Shown here: one piece after another, positions 26,998 to 35,237 of the stretch
Layout of the letters: each line of letters opens with the position of its first letter
How positions within the stretch are numbered: position 1 is the stretch's first letter
Assembly (NCBI RefSeq): GCF_024398035.1
Contig: NZ_CP073748.1
Location: 2,827,520 to 2,891,519 of the forward strand
DNA: 64,000 nucleotides
DNA from: Kordiimonas sp. SCSIO 12603
Lineage (GTDB): Bacteria > Pseudomonadota > Alphaproteobacteria > Sphingomonadales > Kordiimonadaceae
Direction: 5' to 3'
Translations under genes and position numbers: made by a program
Notes under the pieces: model-generated
The model's input: the letters and a program-made list of their open reading frames with translations, nothing else
Databases searched by the model: none
Told to the model about the DNA's origin: nothing

Positions 26998-28197
26998 ATG
27001 GAATTACAACTTACTACGGAACAAACAGCGTTCCGGGATGAAGTAAGATCCTTCCTGAAGGAAAAACTACCTGATGATATCCGTGACGCCTCTAAAGGCG
27101 CGGGTCACCTGACAGCTGAAATGTTCACACGCTGGCACGGCATTCTGGCTGAAAAAGGCTGGTCGGTTCCGCTTTGGCCTGAAAAGCACGGCGGTACGGG
27201 TTGGTCCCCTGTTGAATATGCCATCTTTGATGAAGAATGCCATTCGTTTGGCGCGCCAAAAGTTCTTCCGTTCAGCGTATCTATGCTTGGCCCTGTTCTT
27301 ATCGCTTTTGGTAATGATCACCTTAAGGAAAAATTCCTGCCTGGTATCATTGATGGGTCTGACTGGTGGTGTCAGGGCTTCTCTGAGCCTGGTTCAGGTT
27401 CTGATCTCGCGAGCCTTAAAACATCTGCAATTCGTGAAGGTGACCATTATATCGTAAACGGCCAGAAAACTTGGACAACTCTTGGTCAGCATGCTGACTG
27501 GATTTTCTGCCTGGTACGTACGGACACCAATGCACCAAAACCGCAGATGGGTATCAGCTTTATCCTGATGCCAATGGATCTGCCGGGTATTGAAGTACGC
27601 CCAATCATTACACTTGATGGCAGCCACGAAGTAAACGAGGTTTTCTTCGACAATGTAAAAGTACCGGCTGAATACCTTGTTGGTGAAGAAAATAAAGGTT
27701 GGACATACGCTAAATTCCTTCTCCAGAACGAGCGTATTGGTATTGCGGGCATTGGCGGTTCTAAGGAACAGCTATATGGCCTCAAACGCCTCGCGGCCGC
27801 TGAAAAGAAAAACGGCAAACCGCTGATTGAAGACCAAAACTTCAAAACCAAACTGGCTGAAGTTGAGATTGAACTGCGGGCACTTGATATCACCAACAAA
27901 CGCATGCTTGTTGAAACCGAACGCGGGATGGACCCGGGACCTGTTTCCTCCATGCTGAAAATTCGCGGTAGTGAAGTAGCACAGCGCCTGTATGAGCTTA
28001 AGATGGAAGCATCTGGCCTGTATGCTCTGCCATTCCAGCCAGAGCTGGAAACAGAAGGTTGGAACGATGAGATGATCGGTTCACTTGAAAACGCTATCTC
28101 GGCGCCACGCTATCTGAACACTCGCAAGATCAGCATCTTTGGCGGTTCCAATGAAATTCAGCGCGGTATCATCTCCAAGATGGTTCTAGGCTTTTAG
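26998..28197 (+). CDS. Acyl-CoA dehydrogenase, large-type subunit (PimC-like)
   Basis: A 399-residue acyl-CoA dehydrogenase that resembles PimC-type pimeloyl-CoA dehydrogenase large subunits. Landmarks: W-P-E-K-H-G-G-T-G-W, G-F-S-E-P-G-S-G-S-D-L-A-S-L and V-N-G-Q-K-T-W-T-T-L-G-Q-H-A-D for the FAD and substrate site. The C-terminus reads S-I-F-G-G-S-N-E-I-Q-R-G-I, the usual FAD-contact end. The ATG at 26998 has GGAG seven bases upstream. The next gene, 29 bases on, is a smaller paralogue, and the two probably form a heteromeric enzyme. Confidence 0.92.
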   Translation: MELQLTTEQTAFRDEVRSFLKEKLPDDIRDASKGAGHLTAEMFTRWHGILAEKGWSVPLWPEKHGGTGWSPVEYAIFDEECHSFGAPKVLPFSVSMLGPVLIAFGNDHLKEKFLPGIIDGSDWWCQGFSEPGSGSDLASLKTSAIREGDHYIVNGQKTWTTLGQHADWIFCLVRTDTNAPKPQMGISFILMPMDLPGIEVRPIITLDGSHEVNEVFFDNVKVPAEYLVGEENKGWTYAKFLLQNERIGIAGIGGSKEQLYGLKRLAAAEKKNGKPLIEDQNFKTKLAEVEIELRALDITNKRMLVETERGMDPGPVSSMLKIRGSEVAQRLYELKMEASGLYALPFQPELETEGWNDEMIGSLENAISAPRYLNTRKISIFGGSNEIQRGIISKMVLGF

Positions 28198-28226
28198 ACT
28201 AACCAGCACTGTTAAAGGGTAAGATT

Positions 28227-29321
28227 ATGAATTTTGATTTTTCTGAAGAACAGAAAATGCTGGTGCAGTCGCTTGAGCGTTCACTGGCGAAAAGCTACAC
28301 GTTCGAGGACTACCGTTCACAAATCGCAGACAAGGTTTCTCATGTTCCTGAGAACTGGAACCAGCTTGCAGAGCTTGGTGTTATGGCTATGCCGCTCCCA
28401 GAAGCAGCTGGCGGGTTTGACGGCAACAATGTTGACGTAATGGCAGTTTGTACAGAACTTGGCCGCCGGTTAGTTACAGAGCCATATGTTAGCAGCGCTG
28501 TTGTTTCTGCTTACATTGTTGAAGCAACAGGCACAGTATCTGACGAGCTTCTGCCACAAATTGCTACGGGTGAAGTTCAAATTGCTGCGGGCTTCTACGA
28601 GCCGGGTGAGCGCCACGACGCTCTGGCCTCAAACACCAAAGCTACAGAATCAGATGGTACATGGAAGCTTTCCGGCCGTAAATGCGTGGTGATGGGCGCA
28701 GATTCTGCTGATAAAATTATTGTTTCAGCGGACGCTGGCGGCCCTAGCCTCTTCCTTGTTGATCCGAAAGCTGATGGTGTTTCACTTCGTTCTTATCAAC
28801 TTCTGGATGGTCGCGGTGCGGCTGATATCATCCTTGAAGGTGCTGAAGGCACACTTCTTGGTGAAGCAGGCGGTGCAGCAGATATTATTGAAGCAGCAGT
28901 TGACCGAGGTGCAGCAGCACTTACAGCGGATACGCTTGGTGCAATGCAGGAATCAAGTGCCCTGACACAGGAATACCTGCGCACACGGACACAGTTTGGC
29001 CGTCCAATCGGAAGCTTCCAAGTTCTTGCGCACCGTATGGTGGACCTTCTTGTTGAGCTTGAACAGGTTAAATCTATTGCCATGGAAGCAGCTGTGGAAG
29101 CACGCAACGAAGATGCTGAAACTCGTAAGAAATCAGTATCCGCCGCTAAAGCAAAAGTGGGTGCAGCGTCACGTACATTCGGCCAGGAGTGCATTCAAAT
29201 GCATGGCGGCATCGGTATGACCGACGAATACGCCCTTGGTGCTTATGTGAAACGCATGATCGTGAATGAAACAGTATATGGCGATACAGATTATCACCTG
29301 AACCGTTTTGCTGATCTCTAA
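28227..29321 (+). CDS. Acyl-CoA dehydrogenase, small-type subunit (PimD-like)
   Basis: A 364-residue acyl-CoA dehydrogenase homologue, shorter and more diverged than its neighbour. It opens M-N-F-D-F-S-E-E-Q-K-M-L, has the middle domain around G-R-K-C-V-V-M-G-A-D-S-A-D-K, and ends with R-T-Q-F-G-R-P-I-G-S-F-Q and C-I-Q-M-H-G-G-I-G-M-T. It matches PimD/FadE-small type proteins that pair with a large partner. Which of the two holds the catalytic Glu cannot be settled by eye. The pair is co-transcribed and ends in a strong terminator. Confidence 0.9.
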   Translation: MNFDFSEEQKMLVQSLERSLAKSYTFEDYRSQIADKVSHVPENWNQLAELGVMAMPLPEAAGGFDGNNVDVMAVCTELGRRLVTEPYVSSAVVSAYIVEATGTVSDELLPQIATGEVQIAAGFYEPGERHDALASNTKATESDGTWKLSGRKCVVMGADSADKIIVSADAGGPSLFLVDPKADGVSLRSYQLLDGRGAADIILEGAEGTLLGEAGGAADIIEAAVDRGAAALTADTLGAMQESSALTQEYLRTRTQFGRPIGSFQVLAHRMVDLLVELEQVKSIAMEAAVEARNEDAETRKKSVSAAKAKVGAASRTFGQECIQMHGGIGMTDEYALGAYVKRMIVNETVYGDTDYHLNRFADL

Positions 29322-29344
29322 GCTTTAGAGCTTCATAACAGAGA

Positions 29345-29370
29345 AAAGCCCGCTTCACAGAGCGGGCTTT
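29345..29370. terminator. Bidirectional terminator between acyl-CoA dehydrogenase pair and egtD
   Basis: AAAGCCCGCT (29345-29354) pairs with AGCGGGCTTT (29361-29370). T runs occur on both strands, so it can serve both convergent operons. Confidence 0.88.
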
Positions 29371-29374
29371 TTTA

Positions 29375-30328
29375 TTAGGCTTTCAGCATCATTACAGCAA
29401 ACTTGCCTTCCTTATCGGTCCAGCAATTTTCAAGCTGCCAGCCTGCTCGTTCAACAAGTTCAGAGAATTCATCAACGGTATATTTATAACTGTTCTCGGT
29501 ATGAATAGTTTCACCTTCAGCGAAGGTAAATCTATACTCCCTTATCTGCGCTATTTGGTCTTTCAGACTAACGAGATGCATCTCAATACGGCCTTCAGCC
29601 TGATTGTAAACAGCATGATGCCTGAAAGCACCCACATCAAAATCAGCCTTCAACTCTCGGTTAGCTCGGTGTAGTAAATTGAGATTGAATTCAGCGGTTA
29701 CACCTTGTGCATCATCATAGGCAGCTTCCAGAACCGCCCTGCTCTTCTTCAAGTCTACGCCAATCAAAAAATAATCAGCTTGTGTATTTTCTTTAAGTTC
29801 TCCCAAAAATTCTTCAGCTTCACTGGGGGTAAGGTTGCCGATGGTGGACCCCGGGAAAAACAGCATACGCTTTGACATTTTCTCAGGCACATCAAAGTCC
29901 GCCATGAAATCAGCAATGCTCGGCTTCACCTTCAAATTCGGATACCTTGCCTGCAGTCCTTCTGCCACTTCCAGCACAAACTCTTCAGAGATATCTACGG
30001 GTACATAAAGACTAGGTACGTTCAAGGCATCAAGCAGCATCCTTGTTTTCCGTCCCGCACCACTGCCAAGCTCGATCACTTCTGCACTTTCACCAAGAAA
30101 CGCTGCTATTTCTGGCAAAATTTCCTCAAAGATACCTATCTCGGTACGAGTTGGATAATATTCGGGCAAATCGCAAATAGCGTCAAAAAGTTCTGAGCCT
30201 CTTTCATCATACAAGAACTTACATTCAAGCGTTTTCTGCGGCTTTCCAAGCCCCGATAAAACGGACTGCATAAACTCCTCACCACCACTAACAGCGGTTT
30301 GAGTTTCAACGAATTTCAAATCATCCAT
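29375..30328 (-). CDS. egtD: L-histidine N-alpha-methyltransferase
   Basis: A 317-residue SAM-dependent enzyme that makes hercynine from histidine, the first step of ergothioneine synthesis. The SAM fold motif I-E-L-G-S-G-A-G-R-K-T and the family signature F-F-P-G-S-T-I-G-N-L are present, as are the N-terminal F-L-Y-D-E-R-G-S-E-L-F-D and the C-terminal S-Y-K-Y-T histidine-binding region. It begins directly after the egtB stop with no spacer, so the two are one transcript. Confidence 0.95.
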   Translation of the reverse strand: MDDLKFVETQTAVSGGEEFMQSVLSGLGKPQKTLECKFLYDERGSELFDAICDLPEYYPTRTEIGIFEEILPEIAAFLGESAEVIELGSGAGRKTRMLLDALNVPSLYVPVDISEEFVLEVAEGLQARYPNLKVKPSIADFMADFDVPEKMSKRMLFFPGSTIGNLTPSEAEEFLGELKENTQADYFLIGVDLKKSRAVLEAAYDDAQGVTAEFNLNLLHRANRELKADFDVGAFRHHAVYNQAEGRIEMHLVSLKDQIAQIREYRFTFAEGETIHTENSYKYTVDEFSELVERAGWQLENCWTDKEGKFAVMMLKA

Positions 30329-31606
30329 TTATACATCCTCCGCCAGTCGCAGGCCGGTAAACTGCCACCGTTTTTCAGGGTGCCAAAAATTCCGGTAGGT
30401 AGGTCGCATATGCCCTTCTGGTGTTGCGCAGCTACCGCCTCTGAGCACTTGTTGGCCACTCATAAACTTACCATTATATTCACCAACAACGCCGCTTTCG
30501 GCTTTAAATTTGGGGTACGGGCTAAAACTGGTGCTGGTCCATTCCCAGACATCACCATACAGTCCCGCAATACCGCCTGTATGCTTCACGGGCGCTGGTC
30601 GTAATCTTCCTGAGGAGGCAAAGTTTCCTTTGATATCAGCTTCAAGTGCCGCCAGTTCTAACTCGTGCTCCAGAGGCAATCTCTTGTCAGCCCAAGTGGC
30701 AAAAGCATCTGCTTCATAATAAGAGATATGGCAAACGGGAGCATCGAGATCCACATGCTGCATCCCGCGCAGTGTCATCACCCACCATTCACTATCGCGT
30801 TTTTCCCAGTAGAGCGGTGCTACCCAACCTTCGGCCTGGCATTTTGCCCAACCATCAGAAAGCCAAAGAAGCGGATTATGATACCCACCATCCTGAATAA
30901 ACTCTAACCACTGACGGTTAGTAATAGGCCCATTTGCTAACTTGAATGGGTTTACAAGGGCTTTGTGAACAGGTCGCTCACAATCAAACGCAAATCCTTC
31001 GTCTGAAGCACCAAATTCAAGAACGCCACCATCAAAGCTTGTCCAACCTGAAGCAAGTTCCATATCTTTGTCATATGCAAGTGGTTCTGGTTCTTTGTAA
31101 GCAGGTTTAAGAGGGTTTTGGGCAAACAGATGAAGGATATCAGTTAAGAGCAACTCTTGATGCTGCTGTTCATGGTTTAAACCGAGTTCAACAAGGCCAG
31201 CAACTTCAACACTTTGATCTGCTTCAAGAAACCGTTTCATATGTTCATCAACATAAGATCGGTATTCCATTACCTTCTCAAGGCTTGGTCGTGTGAGCAT
31301 ACCTCTTAGCGGCCTTGGTTGCCTGGCACCCAGAGCTTCATAATAGCTGTTAAATAAATAATGAAAGGTATCCTCAAAAGGCTGATATCCTTTTGAGTAT
31401 TCACTTAAGATAACTGTTTCAAAGAACCATGTTACATGCCCCATATGCCATTTGGCAGGGCTTGCATCTTCCATAGACTGTACAGTGGCATCCGCATCAG
31501 AAAGTGGCGCAATATAACTTTCAGAAACCGTTCGAATATCATGATAGCGTTGTAAAAGTGGTCTGGTATCTTTGGAAATCTGGTTCAACTGCGATGGTGA
31601 CTGCAC
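30329..31606 (-). CDS. egtB: Ergothioneine biosynthesis sulfoxide synthase EgtB
   Basis: A 425-residue iron enzyme that joins hercynine to a thiol donor (gamma-glutamylcysteine or cysteine) with oxygen. The N-terminal DinB-like domain holds the iron ligands: a His in W-H-M-G-H and the H-E-Q-Q-H-Q-E motif (about residues 150-156). The C-terminal formylglycine-generating/C-type-lectin-like domain has G-D-V-W-E-W-T-S and L-R-G-G-S-C-A-T. Together with egtD this supplies most of the ergothioneine route; no egtE or egtC is adjacent. Gap to the upstream DUF427 gene is 23 bases. Confidence 0.95.
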   Translation of the reverse strand: MQSPSQLNQISKDTRPLLQRYHDIRTVSESYIAPLSDADATVQSMEDASPAKWHMGHVTWFFETVILSEYSKGYQPFEDTFHYLFNSYYEALGARQPRPLRGMLTRPSLEKVMEYRSYVDEHMKRFLEADQSVEVAGLVELGLNHEQQHQELLLTDILHLFAQNPLKPAYKEPEPLAYDKDMELASGWTSFDGGVLEFGASDEGFAFDCERPVHKALVNPFKLANGPITNRQWLEFIQDGGYHNPLLWLSDGWAKCQAEGWVAPLYWEKRDSEWWVMTLRGMQHVDLDAPVCHISYYEADAFATWADKRLPLEHELELAALEADIKGNFASSGRLRPAPVKHTGGIAGLYGDVWEWTSTSFSPYPKFKAESGVVGEYNGKFMSGQQVLRGGSCATPEGHMRPTYRNFWHPEKRWQFTGLRLAEDV

Positions 31607-31629
31607 GCCAGCTCCCTCCCCTATCTAAA

Positions 31630-32025
31630 TTATTCAGTTACTCTGAACTCGACACGGTCAGTATAAAAAGCGGCACATGCTGAAAGCTGTTTTACTTCCA
31701 AATAAGGATCATCATACCCCCATAAAACCGGAGTATCCTCCTCATCATCTTTTATAGCCCAGTAACGCGCCTGCCCCTTGAAGGGACAATATGTCGACAA
31801 TGATATCTCCTTAAGAGCATCAAAGTTTATTGCAGAGCGAGGCACATAGTATTGGGGGCTATAGCCAGTTTCTGTCAGCAGGATAGCATTCTGAGCCCGT
31901 GAAAGCAAAACTCCGGCCGATGATACTATGATATCAATAGCTACATTTTCGCAATTAACCTGATGATCCGGGTTCTTCGCATACCCGGGACCATCCAATG
32001 TTTCATTGTTGTGTTTTACAGGCAT
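31630..32025 (-). CDS. DUF427 family protein
   Basis: A 131-residue protein of the DUF427 family. The signature C-P-F-K-G-Q-A-R-Y-W is present, with Y-V-P-R before it and A-F-Y in the C-terminal part. The family has no firm function; it forms a small beta fold. The ATG at 32025 follows AGGAGG with a 4-base gap, while the longer reading from 32106 lacks such a site. It probably starts the DUF427-egtB-egtD operon. Confidence 0.88.
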   Translation of the reverse strand: MPVKHNNETLDGPGYAKNPDHQVNCENVAIDIIVSSAGVLLSRAQNAILLTETGYSPQYYVPRSAINFDALKEISLSTYCPFKGQARYWAIKDDEEDTPVLWGYDDPYLEVKQLSACAAFYTDRVEFRVTE

Positions 32026-32115
32026 AGAGCCTCCTTTCGAGTGCTCTTTAAACCTAGATAATTTGCGCTGAATTGCGCGTTCTATTTTTGCAGTACGCCA
32101 ATGCATAAATGAAAC

Positions 32116-32145
32116 AAAAAAGGCCAGCTCTGTTAAGAGCTAGCC
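32116..32145 (-). terminator. Intrinsic terminator of the chemoreceptor gene
   Basis: A 10-base stem (32122-32131 with 32136-32145) has one position that is G-U paired only on the minus strand. A T run follows in the minus direction, so it ends the chemoreceptor transcript. Confidence 0.75.
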
Positions 32146-32171
32146 TCCAATGGTCACAAATTATGTATCTA

Positions 32172-33404
32172 CTAGTTCATAATGGCTTTCATAAAGCTGT
32201 CCGCCTGCTCTCGAAGTAACTTAGTGCTCTGATCCAGGCTCATCGCTGCGCCAGAGAGGTCGTTTGCATAATTGATCGTGCTTTCAGAAGTCTCGCGCAC
32301 ATCCTGAATATCCGTAGATACAAGCTGTGTGCTTTGATAAGCTTCCTGAACATTCTGACTGATTTCCATAGTAGCACTGGACTGTTCACTAGTAGCTGAC
32401 GCAATCATACCAGAAATATCATTCAGTGAGGTTATTGACTTACTAATCCCCTCTACAGCATTAACGGCAGTAAGCGTACGTTCCTGGATAGACTGAACCT
32501 GCTGGCCAATTTCACCTGTTGCAGCTGCTGTTTGCTGAGCCAGAGATTTCACCTCACTAGCAACCACCGCGAAACCTTTACCAGCTTCACCCGCGCGGGC
32601 AGCTTCAATCGTCGCATTAAGCGCAAGCAAGTTCGTTTGTTCAGCGATATCATTGATCAAGCTGACAACCTTACCAATTGTCTCTGAAGATTCCCGTAGT
32701 TCATTAATGGTACTAGAAGCGGAAGTTGCTTCCTGATGCGCTGTGGAGGCCTGCTCGGACGATGTTCCAACCTGGCGTGCTACTTCATTCACAGAAGCAG
32801 ACATTTCTTCCACTGCAGATGCTACAGTTTGAACATTCATCGCAGCTTCGCTGGCAGCACCGGAAACACTTGCAGAACGATCTTGGGTATCCTGAGCACT
32901 TGCAAGCAAGGCATCCGCAGCAGATCTAGTTTGAGAAACAGCAGCCTGAATAGTTTCCACAACAGTTAGGATTGCTTCTTCAAAGCTCTTCGCGAGTTCA
33001 TTTTTGCGGTTTGTGTCTGTTTGCTCGGCAATCATCATATTTTCGCGGGCTTGATTGATAATTTCAGCTCCACGACCAAAAGCTCCCATCATGCCTTGCG
33101 GCAAAAATTGGCGATAATATTTCCCGTCAACCGCATGTTCAAGCGCAGCACCTGCTTCACGCACGAAAGCATCAGACATATCAAGCATATGGTTAATATC
33201 ATTCAGCGCCGGAGATAAATCACCATATTCATCCCAATCAATGATACGGGCTTCGAAATTCCCTTTACCCGCGGATACTGCAACTTCTGAAACCGTGGCA
33301 AAAGCCTTTTTATATAGGGCAAGTTCAGCTTCAGCCTCTTCCAAGCGCTTTGCCATGCCGGCATTCACAGGTTCAGGCGTATTTGCTTTAAAGAAATTAA
33401 ACAT
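32172..33404 (-). CDS. Soluble methyl-accepting chemotaxis protein
   Basis: A 410-residue chemoreceptor without membrane segments. Residues about 10-130 form a helical sensor/linker part; the rest is the MCP signalling coiled coil. The hairpin tip is nearly the consensus: [16 protein letters not shown] then I-E-A-A-R-A-G-E. It would act through CheW/CheA in the cytoplasm. The ATG at 33404 has GGAGG five bases upstream and lies inside the last codons of the PAS gene, so translation is coupled. The PAS protein is the likely sensory partner. Confidence 0.92.
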   Translation of the reverse strand: MFNFFKANTPEPVNAGMAKRLEEAEAELALYKKAFATVSEVAVSAGKGNFEARIIDWDEYGDLSPALNDINHMLDMSDAFVREAGAALEHAVDGKYYRQFLPQGMMGAFGRGAEIINQARENMMIAEQTDTNRKNELAKSFEEAILTVVETIQAAVSQTRSAADALLASAQDTQDRSASVSGAASEAAMNVQTVASAVEEMSASVNEVARQVGTSSEQASTAHQEATSASSTINELRESSETIGKVVSLINDIAEQTNLLALNATIEAARAGEAGKGFAVVASEVKSLAQQTAAATGEIGQQVQSIQERTLTAVNAVEGISKSITSLNDISGMIASATSEQSSATMEISQNVQEAYQSTQLVSTDIQDVRETSESTINYANDLSGAAMSLDQSTKLLREQADSFMKAIMN

Positions 33405-33936
33405 GTGCACCTCCTGCACCCCAAACGAACTCACTGTATGTCTGACCAGCGTGTGCCAAAGTATCTTCTAAGAGTTTATAGCTAGCCTCTAGTCCTTCAG
33501 TTCGGTTTTTATAACGCTTTTCTTCATCAAGAAGCGCTTTATAAATTGGCTTAATTGCTTCCAACGCTACTGGTCTAGGCTTCCTGCGATTGGAATGATA
33601 TCCAGAGATACGGCCCGCATGATCAAAGCTCGGTGTCACGTGAGCAAAAACCCAATAATATTTACCGGTGAAAGACATATTCTTCACATAGGCAAACACC
33701 TCTTCGCCTGCTGCGATTTTATCCCAGAGAAGTTTAAAAACTGCGCGCGGCATATCTGGATGGCGGATAATGCTATGCGGTTGACCGATTACATCGTTTG
33801 TCTGCATTTCAGCAACTTTACAGAAAACATCGTTTGCGTAGAGGATACGCCCTTTTGTATCTGTTTTTGAGACAATAATTTCGTGTTCACCGAAGGCGAT
33901 TTCCTCGCCTGTCGGAACAATATTACGCTTTGTCAT
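33397..33936 (-). CDS. PAS-domain sensor, Aer-like
   Basis: A 179-residue soluble protein. The PAS domain spans about residues 15-125: [25 protein letters not shown] and F-A-H-V-T-P-S-F-D. The I-R-H-P-D-M-P segment is typical of Aer aerotaxis sensors, which bind FAD. The C-terminal 50 residues are helical. Its 3' end overlaps the chemoreceptor start by 8 bases. Together they look like a split Aer: sensor and signalling parts made as two coupled proteins. Confidence 0.88.
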   Translation of the reverse strand: MTKRNIVPTGEEIAFGEHEIIVSKTDTKGRILYANDVFCKVAEMQTNDVIGQPHSIIRHPDMPRAVFKLLWDKIAAGEEVFAYVKNMSFTGKYYWVFAHVTPSFDHAGRISGYHSNRRKPRPVALEAIKPIYKALLDEEKRYKNRTEGLEASYKLLEDTLAHAGQTYSEFVWGAGGAHV

Positions 33937-34364
33937 TTACGTTCCCCACAGAACTTTGTACCTACTATTTCATGCACAATACGCCGTGCATATATCGAGC
34001 GGTTGAGAGAATAGGCCCTGAAGGGTTAATTTTATGTTTACGCATTGAAATTACTATATAATTCAAGGTTGTACAAAAGCATGATTGCTTCAGAAAACAT
34101 AACCCCACCAGCTGGTTACCTTGTGCGCTGCGACACGGCGCCGCATTCCTTGTTAAACCTGTTTCCACCCCCCATTGCTCCTTACCGAAAACTATGTGAA
34201 TAGCTCTCACTATTGTGAGAAAGCCACACTTTTGGCGCTAATCGGCGATTTTAGAAAAAAAATACAACACCGTTTAAAATGGCGGTTTCTTTAGCCTTTC
34301 CTTTTATCTGCACCCTCGCTACCTAGTTGCAACTTTTCATGCGAATATGAAGCGGAACAAGACA
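33937..34364. other. Divergent intergenic region, no gene seen
   Basis: About 430 bases between the PAS-chemoreceptor operon and the DUF481 gene. It is AT-rich and contains a small dyad TCTCAC-tatt-GTGAGA at 34205-34220. An 81-codon minus-strand frame (33965-34210) has no recognisable features or ribosome site and is not called. Confidence 0.5.
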
Positions 34365-35072
34365 ATGAAGACAATTTTTGCAGCAGCACTTCTAAGCACA
34401 GCCCTTTCCCCAGTGGCTCTAGCTCAGGATTCAGAAGGCTGGACAGGCAATGCAGATGTTAATGCTCTCGTTACATCCGGTAACACATCGCAGACTTCTT
34501 TTGGTCTGTCAGGTAAGGCAACATATGCATCAGGCCTTTTCCGTCACACAGTTGGCGGTTATTATGATTTCAACAAAAGCAGTGGTGAAACAGACCGCGA
34601 GCGTTTTGGTGCAGACTATAACCTTGCGTATGATTTCTCAGAAAAGCTATTTTTCACAGCAACTGTTGCTTATGACAATGACAAGTTTGGTTCATTCCGT
34701 CAGCGTTTTTCAGCTAATGCCGGTCTGGGTTACAAAGCCATCACTAAGAAAAACTTTGACCTTACTCTAGAAGCTGCGCCAAGTGTTATCTTTACACAGA
34801 ACCTTTCTGGCGAAGATTACGTGACAAATTATGCAGCTCTTGGCCGCAGTACATTGAACTGGAAAATCACAGATACAACAACCTTCAAAAACATCACCGA
34901 GATCAACCTTGGTGGCCGTACACTGATTGAAAACAAATCTGCAATTCAGTTTAAAATTACCAAAGCACTATCCAGCAAACTATCCTATGATATTCGCTAT
35001 GATAATGATGCTCCAGCAGATCGCCGGAAAACAGATACTATTTTCCGCGCAGGCCTAAGCTACGGTTTCTAG
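34365..35072 (+). CDS. DUF481 family outer-membrane protein
   Basis: A protein of about 235 residues with a signal peptide (ending V-A-L-A-Q) and the DUF481 beta-barrel fold: alternating strands with G-W-T-G-N-A-D-V-N-A, T-S-G-N-T-S, Y-D-F-N-K-S-S-G and a final A-G-L-S-Y-G-F ending in Phe, as expected for outer-membrane assembly. The family (YdiY-like) is salt-induced in some bacteria; its role is not known. The start may be 34347 or 34365; the latter begins the signal peptide directly. Single gene with a strong terminator. Confidence 0.85.
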   Translation: MKTIFAAALLSTALSPVALAQDSEGWTGNADVNALVTSGNTSQTSFGLSGKATYASGLFRHTVGGYYDFNKSSGETDRERFGADYNLAYDFSEKLFFTATVAYDNDKFGSFRQRFSANAGLGYKAITKKNFDLTLEAAPSVIFTQNLSGEDYVTNYAALGRSTLNWKITDTTTFKNITEINLGGRTLIENKSAIQFKITKALSSKLSYDIRYDNDAPADRRKTDTIFRAGLSYGF

Positions 35073-35097
35073 GAAAAGATACATAAAGATCATTAAA

Positions 35098-35128
35098 GCC
35101 TGCACACCTTTTGTGCAGGCTTTTTTTT
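35098..35128 (+). terminator. Intrinsic terminator of the DUF481 gene
   Basis: GCCTGCACA (35098-35106) pairs with TGTGCAGGC (35112-35120), followed by eight T. Confidence 0.93.
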
Positions 35129-35237
35129 GCAAAACGCAAGAAACATTATGCTCTGCAATATTATTGAAACATAATTCCTTAATGTCACTGTCAAACCAAT
35201 GATGCGTGATACGCTGTTGCTATATGTGGGAATTAGC

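Noticed and set aside
33965-34210. An 81-codon minus-strand frame in the PAS/DUF481 intergenic region
   Set aside because: No ribosome site, cysteine-rich random-looking translation, no neighbour support.
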